The position numbers were made by a program, and so were the translations under genes. The notes beneath the pieces are model-generated. The model ran no database searches. It was not told the DNA's origin and was given only the letters and a program-made list of their open reading frames with translations. DNA of 64,000 nt from Corythucha ciliata (Eukaryota; Arthropoda; Insecta; Hemiptera; Tingidae): positions 41,086,198-41,150,197 of the forward strand of contig CM075937.1 of the NCBI GenBank assembly GCA_038030265.1, given 5' to 3'. Below are positions 36,004-46,999 of the stretch, one piece after another (position 1 is the first letter of the stretch; the number at the start of each line of letters is the position of its first letter).

Positions 36004-36541
36004 TTTGGCACATTCAAAAACTGAATTCACTGATTTTGTTTCATTCATCCCAAAGGCAGATTTCCGACCATTAAAATGAAAATGTTAAATTGGTTCCTCC
36101 AAACACAAATTTCACGCATTTTCGCTTGGTCAGTAATACATATATTTCGTGGTTTCGGTTCTTTTAAAACCGAAGTTGGCTGGTTTCCACGCTTCCTGGA
36201 TTTTTCCTCTTTGATTCAATAGCGGTCTAAAACGAACGTGTCAAAAGAAAACTATTTAGAGACCAAGATCCTAAGGAGGGGTTACACCCTAACTTGTATT
36301 AGCTTTACCACCGATTCGAAAGTGATTGAAGGTGAATATTACAGGATTTGGGAACTCTTTGGTGAGGATGAGGGGGGCGGGTAAAGGCGGAAAAATAGAG
36401 CTAGCCCCCCCCCCCCCTCGGAAATTCCCTAGTTTCGGCCCTGGCCAGAACCCACAAAATTGGTATACCTTAAAGATGGAAACCCTAAAAACTTGATTTT
36501 AGATCACCCAGACCCGCAAAATTAAGTTTTTTAAGTGGTAA

Positions 36542-36679
36542 AAGCCCGTTCACAAGCTCTATGTTTGCGTTGTGTGGAGTCTATGCAACCAAACTAATTT
36601 ATTCCCTCCAAAAATGAAGCAATTTGATAGGTTACATAGACTCCACGAGCGCGTAGCATATAGCTTGTAAACGGGGCCT
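36542..36679. mobile_element. Small PIF-like MITE with TAA duplication
   Basis: Arms of about 50 bp. The left reads AAGCCCGTTCACAAGCTCTA and the right, reverse-complemented, AGGCCCCGTTTACAAGCTAT. Both share TGGAGTCTATG further in. The flanks are TAA on each side (36539-36541 and 36680-36682), the 3-bp target typical of PIF/Harbinger. Confidence 0.6.
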
Positions 36680-36716
36680 TAAACATTAGAAATTCGGTTT
36701 TTAAACAACTGAACTC

Positions 36717-36994
36717 CAAGGTGACTAAATTTTCTATAGGTGCCGCAGATCACTGTCCTTCACCTACGTCACGAGCAGTCCCAATCGCCATTGCTCTGGA
36801 CCCAGTACATTATTAATTGTTACTGGTCTGAGATTTTTGAGAATTCATAAACTTCAATTTCAAAATTAACTTGCTCTGCTGCTCTGGGGTGAGCAATCGG
36901 GAGCAATGGACTGCTGGTGACGTCAGTCTCCACCCCTCCCGACCGATGGGCAGGGGGAAATCTGCGGCACCTATAGTAAAGTTTAGTCACCTTG
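36717..36994. mobile_element. 278-bp MITE with 9-bp TSD (MULE-like)
   Basis: Terminal inverted repeats of about 34 bp start CAAGGTGACTAAA and end in TATAGGTGCCGCAGAT, with few differences between ends. Exact 9-bp direct repeats ACTGAACTC flank it at 36708-36716 and 36995-37003. A 9-bp duplication points to Mutator-like elements. It interrupts an inverted family A array that continues on both sides. Confidence 0.85.
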
Positions 36995-37002
36995 ACTGAA
37001 CT

Positions 37003-37265
37003 CCGTGAAATTGTTTCTTTTTTTTGGTGAATAAATTCAACGAAATTGTTGTTTAACGACTAAATCCCGCGAAGTTTGGTTTTTGAAGAGTCAAACGCGC
37101 GAAATTGGATTCTTTTGGGAATCAACCCCGCGAAATTCCGAAATGAAGTTGAGTTTTTAAAGAACCAAACCCGTGAAATTGGCAGTATTCAGAGCCAAAG
37201 AAGCGAGAATGGGGTTTTCAAGAGCCAAATTGGGCGTTTTGAACTACCTATCACCGCGAAATTGG
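37003..37265 (-). repeat. Family A array, inverted orientation
   Basis: Units such as CCCGCGAAATTGG with TTTTGAAGAGCCAAA-like linkers, the reverse complement of the array at 6.1-6.7 kb. It is the right-hand continuation of the stretch at 36450-36707, split by the 278-bp MITE. Confidence 0.7.
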
Positions 37266-38040
37266 TGGTTGGGTGGATGAGAAAACTCTGCTAAAGTGGG
37301 CTTCCATTTTTCTGGTTTCCCCTTTGAAGACCATTCACGCTCGCTCCGTTCTCTACAAAAGCCTTCGGTGGGTATCAAAACCAGAGGTATAGAACCTATA
37401 GTTACACACAGGTACTGACAAAATCCACCATACGTGATCCTTAAAAGTGAGGAGGGCTCGTGATTGGCTGGTGACCGTAAACCTCTACGCGACCGAACCA
37501 GCGAGTGAGAGATACCAAATCTATTTGATCCGTACATGGAGGGGGGGGAGACCAAATATGGCGGCTGTCAGTACTCGTACGAACTTATAGAGCCTTACCG
37601 GAGGGTTTGATACCCTGTGGTTGGGTGGTGGAGGGGGGTTGAGCGAGTAACCCAAAATCACGTTTTTACTTCATTGAAATAACCCGAAATCACTGTTTAG
37701 CGTTTTTTCTCAATTTTAACCGTGAATTAGCCTTCAGAAAATGGCTCAAAACGTGGTTTATAGCATTAGCCTTCAGCGTGGTTTTTAGCCCAGTCTGGCA
37801 ACTCTGCAACCCGTTGACTCATTCCAAACCGTCTTCGTCTCTCCATCACCTACTCAACACATAACAAATATTCAGAATATATCAGGGAGGGGGCGCCGTT
37901 ACTACCACCCTGGGCATCAAAATGTCACGCTACGTCCAGGGTTACGCGACGGGGTCACAAACTCGATGGCGACTATGGTTCATGGTGGCAGATGGTGATT
38001 GTGAATGAAGTACAATTTCCCGCAATCACTCTGTCTATTG

Positions 38041-38600
38041 CAGGGGCGTAGCAAGGGCAAGTGATACACGGTGCGGGTTTCTTTTTGATGCCCCCCCCCC
38101 CCTGAGGATTAAACTCGGGTTAAACTTTTGACCATAAATACCCCTAACGTTCATTCGTCTTTTAAGACCAAAACAAAAAAAAAATATCGCGTTTTCTTTC
38201 AATAGCTTAATTATACCGACAGTTCTAGGCATTCCAACCTCGATAGATCATATCCACTCGCTATTCCCAAACATGAACAAAAGAGGATCATCAAGCACAC
38301 AGCGATGCGAGCATAAATCAGCGCGGAACTATGAGTGAAACCCCTTCCTTCTCAGTTCAAATGAGTTAGCACCACCCATCGGATCGGCGGGGTGCTTAGC
38401 TGCTTACTGCTTGGGTTTCCTAGGAAGGCACAAGGCGTGCCGTAATGTTGCTTCGCTAAAAACGTTCCCTTACAAATTCACGTTCTTGTTTCCTATTCCT
38501 AGGTAGCGGTGATCGCATAACGTAACAGCGGGTTTGATGCCCCCAGAGTAGTGATGCCCAGTGCGGACCGCACACGCCGCACGCCCCTTCTACGCCTGTG
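38041..38600. mobile_element. 560-bp non-autonomous hAT element
   Basis: The left end is CAGGGGCGTAG at 38041 and the right end, reverse-complemented, CACAGGCGTAG at 38600. The flanks GTCTATTG (38033-38040) and ATCTATTG (38601-38608) are an 8-bp duplication with one change. No open frame of note; it contains a C run near 38090 and a CG-rich 3' end. Confidence 0.65.
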
Positions 38601-38959
38601 ATCTATTGCACACAGGCAAAATTACATATCCGTATATCCCGATTCCCCAGTGTCGTCGCTGGAGAAACTAAAAGTCGAAATGCTCTGAAAAAAACTCACA
38701 CGTTATAGCTCGGCGTCTGGTCTGAATTTATGTCTAAGCAAACAGACATCAACCTCATAGAATCATCGCACCATTTTTTCAAGGCAGCTAATCCCCTCCA
38801 CCAATTCATTAACTAAAACCATACCCTGACTCTCAAAGCTCTAAATTTCGCCCTCAAAAAGCTCACAATAGGTCGCTGAAGCCATGGGCGAAGCCTGATG
38901 GAGGGGGGCAAGGGTGGCAACTGACAGTTAAACGAAAACCCTGTAACAAGAATCAAAAC

Positions 38960-39441
38960 TCCAAAATTTGGCCTTTTAAGTGAGCCAAGGCCTCGAATAT
39001 TTTCTTTAAATCCTTGAAATTGATGATTGAATGGTCCAAATATGTGAAATTTGGCCTTTGGGTGAGACTAGCTTCAAAATTTAGGTATTTATAAGAGTCA
39101 AGGCCGCGATTTTTTATTTAATTTTTTTAACGAACGCACGAAAGCAGGGTTTTAAAGAGCCAGGGCCCCGAAAGTCGTTTTGGAAAGAGCCATCTCTTGA
39201 AATGATTGCTAAGGAAGGGTGATCCTCCATACATAGTAGGGGTGGAAACGGGCCAAATCCTGAAATGTTATGCTTTGAGACGTGTCAAACTCCGAAATTT
39301 GGCATTTTGAAGGAGCCAAGGCCACGATTTCATTCCCATAAATCCTTCACATTGGGGCTTGAATGTTCGGCTTTTGCGAGGCAAGCTTGAAAATTTGGCT
39401 TTTTGAAACAGAATTTGTTTTTTCCAGTGTTTGAACACCAT

Positions 39442-39474
<33 letters not shown>

Positions 39475-39625
39475 CAAGGGCCGTTGGTAGCCGCGCGCGA
39501 CATTTGTTTCCCGAAAGAGGCAAACCGTGAAATGATTAATTCTCAAAACTGGGGTTTGAACGGGCAAAATCCACAAGAGTTGGGCTCAGGAGGAGCCAAT
39601 CTACAAAATTTTGTTTTTAGCACAG
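38960..39625 (-). repeat. Family A array, inverted, with 28-T tract
   Basis: Inverted family A units (CCAAATCCTGAAATTTGGC-like) over about 660 bp. They are interrupted at about 39445-39474 by an unbroken T tract of nearly 30 bases. Confidence 0.65.
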
Positions 39626-41329
39626 GAAATAAAGCCAGAATAGCGGCAAAATTCGGCCCAATTTCGAATGTAGCTTAAAAAATTCCTTTTGATGTATATT
39701 TTGAGGATTCGAAGAGTCCGCAACGATGCGGGGTGGCGAACGTATTTTTAAGGGCGGGTAGGCGTTGGCCAACTCACCCTTACAAAGGATGGAAAAAATT
39801 GCCAAAACGATGTGACTAATCGTATGCAGGTGTGTGTGCTGAGTCGATAAAAATCAGACCCAAGTCCGTGGGCTGATTACTTCTCGAGTTATGGCATAAT
39901 TCGTACGAAAAAACGTGGTTTTTGGCTTGATTTGTTTATTAAAATCCTCATGCTCTACATTTAGTGATGAAGTCGTTTCATATGTCGTTTCTGAAGTTGT
40001 TTTTGGTGCTGAATCAAATGCACGGTAACTCGATTCTCTGAGATCAGTATTATTTGAGTTATGAACGAAAATACCCGAAAAACAGCCTTTTCTATGCTTA
40101 AATCTGGCCTTGACAAATTGTATCACGATTTAGGCAGGACTGATGATTTTTTCTCACTGTACGCATTTGGCTGAGCTGAATTGAATAAGTTGTAGTCGAG
40201 ATCGCTAGCAGCAATACTTTTTGAGTTACGGACAAACATCTCCAGCATTTTAAAAGGATTTGTTCTTGCGTATCTCAGAAAGTATTGACCCCAGCGATCC
40301 CTGCAAACGCTTATTCGATTTAGCACAAAAAAAAAAACGCAATATCAGAGAACATGGTCAGTCCTGCCCAAAATCTTGTTACTCATTTCCATGACACATA
40401 AAAGTATCGGGAAAACTCGATTTTTAAAGGTATTTTTGTTAGTAACTCAAGTAATATTGATCGCAGAGAAACAATCCACCATGCATTCGATTCTTTCGTA
40501 AACCAATTTTGCGGACTTCTGCTCTTTCAAACCCCAATTTTGTGGACTTGGCTCCTCTATACCCCCATTTTGGTTCAACCTTAGAAATTGACTAGGCACG
40601 GAATTAACTCCCTCTGTTTATGTCTGCTTGGACTAGGCAAGGAAATTTTGGATACTATATACATGACCCTTGTGGCATTTATTAATGCGATGTAAGAAGT
40701 ATATAAGATAATTGTATATAAGACGCAGAGCCACCGTACTTGGTTTGGTCCTGATTTGCTTCGCAGGGGCTCCCCCTGGCAACTTTTATTATGTTTCGTG
40801 AGATAACGTTTGACTGCGTTCCATTGTATTCTTCAGGGTTCACTAGTGAAGTGACTGACTTGGCCTCTTCTCCTTCCCCTTATTAATCGTGCCGGCTTAC
40901 GCGGTGCTTTTGTATTTCTTAATTTGTGGAATGAAACTTTTTTAAACTGTGCGTAAAAAAAAGTAAAAATATATTGTATGTTTCGCCGTAAAAAAGTCCG
41001 GTCTTCTATTTTTTAAACTTGTGTGTGTTGAAGAAAACTGCTCGCCGTTTCGTCCATCGGAAAGTCGCTGGATCAATTTCTTAAAAGGTTGACATCTTGT
41101 TTTAAAAAGAAGTAATTAGGGGGAGTTTATAGTAGCCTCGTAGTGTGCTCTCTTTTTGTTTCAGAAGATGAAGATTGAAGGCTAGCAAGGTAAGACTTAG
41201 TTAAACCATGCACTGATGCATAATTGGACATAGCGCCATTGCATGTCGAGATCTCAACGATGATGGTCAAAAACCAGTTTTGAAGGCCTACTTTTAGGTG
41301 GGCAGATGTAGTGGAGTTGAAGTTATACG
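39626..41329. other. Intergenic DNA
   Basis: No gene supported. A short family A stretch lies at about 40500-40575. The segment at about 40630-40980 has a TATATAAG box-like sequence and terminal-repeat-like composition but no matching partner, so I leave it unassigned. Confidence 0.5.
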
Positions 41330-41369
41330 CTTCGAAAAAAGTATTGTTGTAGTACTCTCCACAATTTTT

Positions 41370-41420
41370 ATTCTCAATTACCGGTTTCGGTCTCTACCAG
41401 ACCATCTTCAGATAATTTAC
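41370..41420 (-). ncRNA. Hammerhead-ribozyme-like motif 2
   Basis: On the minus strand CTGAAGA (41405-41411) is followed by a GGTCT/AGACC hairpin, GAAA (41385-41388), the palindrome ACCGGT and A as the potential cleavage base. Stem II has five clean pairs. Stem I pairing is weak beyond two or three bases, so this copy is probably decayed. It shares the layout, unpaired T and stem III palindrome of motif 1. Confidence 0.4.
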
Positions 41421-41543
41421 CAAATTAGTGATTTTTTTTTTATTTTTTTCCTTTTTCTTTTTCTTCGTACTGCATAGTAGAAGGTGACGACAGCAATCAA
41501 TGATCCTCTAAACAAAAAAAGAAAAACAACTTTTCACTACTTT

Positions 41544-41596
41544 GGTACATTATCTGAAGATGGTCTGGTAGAGACCGAAACCGGTAATTGAGAATA
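41544..41596 (+). ncRNA. Hammerhead-ribozyme-like motif 3
   Basis: Mirror copy of motif 2 on the plus strand: CTGAAGA at 41554-41560, GAAA at 41577-41580, ACCGGT at 41580-41585. The core, stem II and stem III are identical to motif 2, and the distal part of stem I differs slightly. Confidence 0.4.
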
Positions 41597-41635
41597 AAAA
41601 TTGTGGAGAGTACTACAAAAATACTTTTTTCGAAG

Positions 41636-43380
41636 AGTTTTTAAGGCAGTTAACAAAATATGCGGGACGCCATGTTCAAAAATAACCGTGGATTTCAGCA
41701 TTTTGACAATCCTGTCTAGCGTGCCTATGGTGTCCATGCCACTCATGAGTGTCACTTATTATAATGTTGGTGCTCCGAAAGATGCATTCTGAGCATGCGC
41801 ACGCGTTTTTCACTTGTTTAGTGTGGAGGGGGGGGGTTCAGATTGATCTTCGTAAGGCGAATGAAGAGGGACTTTTCTATACTAACAGATAGAGATGCTT
41901 CAACCGTGGTTGTATGGTTTTCTAGTTTATTGCACGCGTAATACGTGTAATTTCATGCACGTATATGATGTATAGTACTACCTCATTCGTGCAGTGCCCT
42001 TTGTGGGGCCTACACGGCCCTTAATTGGTTAGAGGACAACGCACGGTCGTTACTTCGCTCGTTTTCTCTCGTTTCCGCTCTTAATCCCCATGGATATTGC
42101 CTTAGAGTTTTCCAGCACCCACAATGCTTGGCTCGAACCATCGACCAACTCCTCACTCATCCGCCCAGCCTCAACCCATGATAGATGCGCCTCTAGCTAT
42201 CTATTGTCGCACAAACGATCCCCTCGTTCATTCCTTCATACCTACGGTCGTAAGCCTCTGAAGACAAATATCATAGGGATTCCACTCAGTACCGTGTGCG
42301 TAATTCATTGTGCTTTAAGTCTGTTCCAGCAAGTGTCTGAAACATACGCGCAGAGTTGCCGTGGAGCCATCTAATAAAATTTATAATGATAACATTTTAC
42401 TGGCTGGTCCCTTGGCAACTCTGCTCCGAACACGTTCCAAACACCTTGCTGGGACAGAACTATTATGTGAGACACAACATATGTGTTTGGGATCAAAATA
42501 TTAAAAACGAGCAACCTTGGGATCGCGAAACCACCCCTAAAATGTTAAAAATGTGCTTCCACACCTCGCCTAACTCCATCTTCAAGACTCTTCCTGCCGA
42601 ATAGAGGGGGAAAAGAAGTATAAAAAGCAGCTCAAGTGAAAGCTCATTTTACAGCTCAATTGCTTCATATCATTCACTTTGTCGAAAAATTGTAGCTCTA
42701 CACAGTTACGCCCAGAAATACCGAATAATAAAATCCAAATGCTTCGTTTTTTCGTAGTCTACGCAACTTTTCTCAAAATTGTCCCTCAGCTACCCCAAAT
42801 TTTGAGCATAGATTACTAAAGTAGACACCTTGACGAGTAATCACAATGTCTGGCGACCTTTTTAGACGCAGTCAACCGGAAGGAGCGGCGTTTGAAAAAT
42901 GCATATAATTTTTTTATGTTTGAAAGGCGACGGACGGTACAGTTCAAGGGTGATACCGAGGATATTGCGTGAAATATAACGCATTAACATGAAGAAAACA
43001 TCAGCCGAGGCCAAAATCGAATGCAATCTTTTCCCCCTCTAGTCCCACCGGTTTTCATACTTTTGTCAAGCAACAGTTTTGCCCCCAAATTCCACGGAGC
43101 ATATATCGGTAACCGCTACGCAAATGAAAAAAATTAATAGAGGCGAATTTATCAGATATTATGCGAACATTATTTTTGCATTTCGGCGTCTAGGCGCTAA
43201 CGCTAATAGTAATAAACGTGTGAATTTAAGCGTTTTTTTGAAATTTCACCCCCCCCCCCCAGAATCAAAGTTTTTGATAAATCTCAATGGAACCCAGGGC
43301 TTTCGTTACATTAAATTAATGAGTCGAATTTTATAGCGCTAAGATGAACTAGTGAAGTTCAACGCTATTTTTACACTTCC
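41636..43380. other. Intergenic DNA
   Basis: No gene supported. Open frames at about 42090-42374 and 42356-42604 have no recognisable domain, no splice context and ordinary base composition. Confidence 0.55.
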
Positions 43381-43389
43381 ACACCGGAA

Positions 43390-44160
43390 GGACCACCCCC
43401 ACCACCTTGACTAATTTCGAAAAATTAAAATGGGAATCAAAGGCTACTCTAACATGGAGTATTCGTACTGAATGTGATACTTCTAGATCAACTGGTGATT
43501 TATAGTGATTTTTTGACCATATCAACCCCTATTTTCCCCCACTCCACCTATACGGATTTGGCCCAAATGCAATACCGACCGGGGTCTTATGACTACTGAT
43601 TTTTGTGCCAAAGCGCGTTCCGCTTAATTAACTTCTACGAGATCGTGCTAACAAGAAAACGGCCATAATATTATATATAAATCAATCAATATATATATAA
43701 AGTAATATATGTGTATATATAATATAGTTAGAGGGGGGAAAGTTGGGCTTGAAGTGGTCAAAAAATCACTAAAAATCACCAGTTGATTCTAGAAGCATCA
43801 TATTCGGTACGTATACTCCATGTTAGAGTAGCCTTTGATTCCCATTTTAATTTTTTGAAAAAGTTGAAGGGGAGGGGGTGTTGCCCCCGGGGTGGAATTA
43901 AGTGTGTGGTCATGTTAGCACGATAACTCTCAAAGAAATTAATTAAGCGAAACGCGCTTTGGCACAAAAATCAGTAGTCATACGACCTCGTTTGGTATTG
44001 CATTGGGCCAAATCGGTCGACTTGGTTGGGGGGGGGGGAGTAATATGGCTTGAACTGGTAAAAAAATCACTAGAAATCACCAGTTGATTCCACTGATTCC
44101 AGAAGCATTATACATATTACGATGATTTCATTTTGAAGTAGCCTTTGATTCCCATTAAGT
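43390..44160. repeat. Palindromic repeat cluster with AT-rich centre
   Basis: A block at about 43430-43665 is the reverse complement of blocks at about 43740-43850 and 43913-44010. All share AATCACCAGTTGATTC-like, GCCTTTGATTCCCAT-like and GCACAAAAATCAGTAGTCAT-like segments. The centre, 43668-43727, is almost pure AT. Diverged relatives occur at about 45930-46130, 46215-46390 and 47000-47190, so at least five units lie within 4 kb. Confidence 0.7.
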
Positions 44161-44528
44161 TCAGCTTAAACAAACCCGGCAGCAAACAGTACGATGGAGG
44201 GTCAAACGTTAACGAAACAAATCATGGTCTCAACATTACTACTTCTGGGACGGCTTAGGGTATCCATATACAAAATGAAATGCACTCATTCCGACCGCCA
44301 GCTGCCGGAGCGAATTTTTTTTATTTTTTTTTTCTTTCTTTTTATGAGCATGATGCTGACCTAAGGCCGTTCGCTCCCTCATAATAGTGCCTCATCTTTT
44401 TAACTTTTTTTTTTCTTCTTCTTTCTTTTCACGGTAAGAAAAGGGCACCAAAACAAAAATGAATTTACACACACAAAAAAAGACTAATCTACAGTGTTCA
44501 TTAAAATAAAAAATAAAATCAAAACTTA
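43913..44528 (+). repeat. ~600-bp segmental duplicate, left copy
   Basis: Near-identical to 47000-47580, starting TGTTAGCACGATAACTCTC and running through a shared CTTCTGGGACGGCTTAGGG segment to AAATCAAAACTTA. The two copies lie about 3.1 kb apart in the same orientation. Identity ends exactly where the Harbinger-like element begins. Confidence 0.85.
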
Positions 44529-44780
44529 AGGCGCGTCCACACTATGCCGATCGGTTAGGATCGCCCTTGCCGATCTGCAAAGCAAGCATAATGTGGACGG
44601 GTGAATACGCAAAGCGGAACGTGCGGAAGGCGACCCGACTCAGGGATATCGTAACCCGACCGATGTCGGTACGCATCAAAGGAAGGGGATCCTGATGATT
44701 CCAGTATGCTTAGTGGGGACGTGCGTGTCGGCCTCAGTTGGGTCGCGTTCATCATTGAGGCAAAAGTTGTTTGTTTTTAA

Positions 44781-45119
44781 ATGCGGTGGGCCGATGAAGA
44801 CACTTTAGCTCTAATCGAGATGTACCGCGAACGTCCCCTGCTATGGGATTCTACGCATCGGGAGTATAAAAACAGAAATAAAAGGCACGATAGCCTTTCA
44901 GAAATTGCCACGTTTTTCGGATTGGAGAAAAGTGAAGTCGAAAAGAAAATCAAATATCTCCAAAGCCATTTCGCTCGTGAGAGGAGGAAGAAAGAAATAG
45001 ACAGCAAGAAAACTGGTTCTGGCGCGGACGAAATGTATGAAAGCAAATGGTTTGCTTACGAAGCACTTCTTTTCTTAGTCGACAAAAATAAACCAAGAAA
45101 AACTGTGGACAACGTTGAA
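44781..45119 (+). CDS. MADF/Myb-like accessory protein of Harbinger element
   Basis: ATG at 44781; 113 codons to a GTAAGT donor after 45119 (unspliced, the frame stops at 45152). The sequence RWADEDTLALIEMYRERPLLWD, a Tyr-Lys-Asn-Arg-rich turn and later EKKIKYLQSHFARERRK fit a MADF DNA-binding domain (helix-turn-helix of Adf-1 type). In PIF/Harbinger elements such proteins help the transposase enter the nucleus and bind the ends. No second exon was found, so the gene is probably incomplete. It could be host-derived, but the adjacent transposase favours the element. Confidence 0.6.
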
Positions 45120-45317
45120 GTAAGTAGACATTTAATGACTACCTACTCATAATTTCTATACTTACCCAAAGTTTTACAAGTGTCATTTTTAAAGGTAAGT
45201 TGGTAACATTTTGAAGGACAACGTGGGGTTTTTAAAAAAAACGGAAAGCTAAATTTAAACTCTATTTTTAACCATATTTTATGTGTTTACTCAAAATGTA
45301 GGCAAAATGTAGGTAGG

Positions 45318-45830
45318 TTACTTATCGTACTGGAAACTAATTTCGCCTTGCGGAGACACAAAATATTCCACAAACTCGTCTCTGATAGCTTGGGCAGTAG
45401 CAGAACTTCTTCTTGGAACGTGTGGAATGTTGTTAAGTTGAGAAGAAAACATGTCTTGCCTCCAAAGCCCAGGAGTTACTTCCCCATCTTGTGTAGATTC
45501 AGTGTCAAAGGCCCCAACGGGGCTGTAGACAGACCTTGAAGCACTTTTCCGCAAAAAATTGTGTAGGTACACAGCTGCCATGTTCACTTTTGTAGCTGCT
45601 TCAGGTTCCAACTCCATGGGAGATCTGAAGACACGAAAGCTCGTTGATAGTACTCCAAATGCGTTTTCGGACACCCTTCGAGCCCTGCTCAGCCTGTAGC
45701 TGAAAGTCGTTGCATCCAGACTATGGCTTCATCATATTTTGGCTGAGTGGGAAAGCATCGTCCGCAACTACAACGTATGGAATTGGGGGGTCGGAGCACT
45801 GAAAAAATTGATACGACCATGGAAGTTTTC
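45318..45830 (-). pseudogene. Harbinger transposase C-terminal fragment
   Basis: On the minus strand an upstream piece reads PYVVVADDAFPLSQNMMKP (second catalytic Asp region), and another frame reads FSYRLSRARRVSENAFG, containing the catalytic Glu, then LEPEAATKVNMAAVYLHNFLRKS. About 118 residues stay open from 45674 to 45318. A frameshift and a stop near 45720 separate the two pieces and the N-terminal half is missing. This is the DDE nuclease of PIF/Harbinger, inactive here. Confidence 0.75.
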
Positions 45831-45929
45831 TTGTTTATTTATTTATTTTTTTGTTGTTGTATGCATTATTGATGAAAGCCAAAAACGGGAACATGGAATT
45901 TAGTTTCCACTTCTTCGCCACTATTCACC

Positions 45930-46400
45930 AGTATAACCTAACCTAGTGACACCATATTTGGCACAAAAACCCGGTGTAATAACAGCCTTCAATTGACGTT
46001 TTCATTTTTCGAAAAAGTGGAGTGGGAAGGGTGGGAGGTGGAAGTTCCGAATTTCTTGTTAGCACAACTGCCGAAAAATAATGCTAGCGGACGGAAACTT
46101 GGCACAAAAATGGAGCATACAGAGCCCTAGCCTAAGTTCGTTAATCAGCCATTCGAGGTTGAGGGAAGCTGGTGAAAACAAGGGTTAACACATTTAAAAA
46201 TTCACCATCATTCAATCATTCACCAAGTAAACCTAGCGACACCGTATTTGAATCGAAACTATGAAGTAATAGTATCCTTCGATAAACGTTCTTATTTTTC
46301 GAAAACGTGGAGGGGAGGAGTGGTTCGGGGGAAGGAGGAAGAGCCGAAACGCGTAAAATTCCTCTTTAGCGTGGAAGTTATTGGGAAAATATGGGTTATT
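45930..46400 (+). repeat. Two diverged ~290-bp tandem units
   Basis: Two units begin ACCTAACCTAGTGACACC-like (about 45930) and AAACCTAGCGACACCG-like (about 46219). Each continues through TTTTTCGAAAA-GTGGAG, a purine-rich stretch and a GTTAGCAC or TTTAGCGTG segment. They are relatives of the palindromic cluster at 43.4 kb. Confidence 0.6.
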
Positions 46401-46999
46401 CAGCTGTAATGTAATTCAGCTAACTGACCCAGAGCTATCCCTCCCCCCGACATCCCTTTTACAGTCAGCCTCATATCCTTTTCAGATCACGAGCCACCAG
46501 TGCTCGCCGGTTCGGTACTAAATACTTGGTGATAACTTGTCTACTTTTTTTTTCGCATCGGCAGCAGGGCCATTTCGCGCAGCTACATTTTGTCAACTTG
46601 TCTATTGAAGGTCCTAATATTTTTGAATTATTTATTTTTCGTGTTTTTCACACTATTTGCCATAGAAATCAAATTTTTGAAAAGTATTTTAAATTGTATT
46701 TGTATTTTGTGCAAAATACAATTCAAAAAGTATTTGTATGTCAGTATTTAAAATACATTTTTGAAAGTATTTTGGGTTTTGTATTAAAAATACATTTTCA
46801 AAGTATTTTGCCCACCCCTGCCTGCAACCCATTCGGAAGTGTTACTTTTTGATGAGTATTTCGGAGTGTAATTACTGTATAATTGGTTCGCGCATTTAAA
46901 TAAAAGTTGTTTTTTAAAAAAAGAAATATCCGTTGCCTAAACTTATTTTATATCTATATATTTCTTTATAATATATATATAATATTATGGCCATTTTCT

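Larger units (their letters stand above)
34648..36443. mobile_element. Non-autonomous hAT element, 8-bp TSD
   Basis: The left end CAGGGCCGAAACTAGGG at 34648 is matched by its reverse complement ending at 36443. Both sides carry the 8-bp duplication GCCAGAAC (34640-34647 and 36444-36451). An 8-bp duplication with CAGGG-type ends is diagnostic of the hAT superfamily. The 1.8-kb interior has no transposase. It holds a family B array (34830-35165), a hammerhead-like motif (35467-35513), a nested 443-bp MITE (35561-36003) and a family A stretch. Both flanks lie in inverted family A arrays, so the element inserted into one array. Confidence 0.85.
41330..41635. mobile_element. 306-bp fold-back element, 95-bp arms
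   Basis: Arms 41330-41424 and 41541-41635 are reverse complements with only a few mismatches. The loop of about 116 bases is T-rich then A-rich. The arms start CTTCGAAAAAAGTA. Each arm carries one copy of a hammerhead-like motif, so the copies face each other. No coding capacity. Confidence 0.9.
44529..45840. mobile_element. Decayed PIF/Harbinger element
   Basis: A TTA (44526-44528) precedes an AGGCGCGTCCACACTATGCC terminus. The inner sequence GCATAATGTGGACG (44586-44599) mirrors the start. A MADF-domain frame on the plus strand and a transposase fragment on the minus strand follow tail to tail, the two-gene layout of this superfamily. The opposite terminus was not found, so the right end at about 45840 is approximate. 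In the duplicate at 47.5 kb the TTA runs straight into unrelated sequence. Confidence 0.65.

Noticed and set aside
40630..40990. TATATAAG followed by GC-richer sequence, LTR-like
   Set aside because: No second copy, no TG...CA ends with flanking duplication and no tRNA primer site could be found.
42090..42604. Two plus-strand frames of 94 and 82 codons
   Set aside because: No recognisable domain, no splice context and no codon bias.
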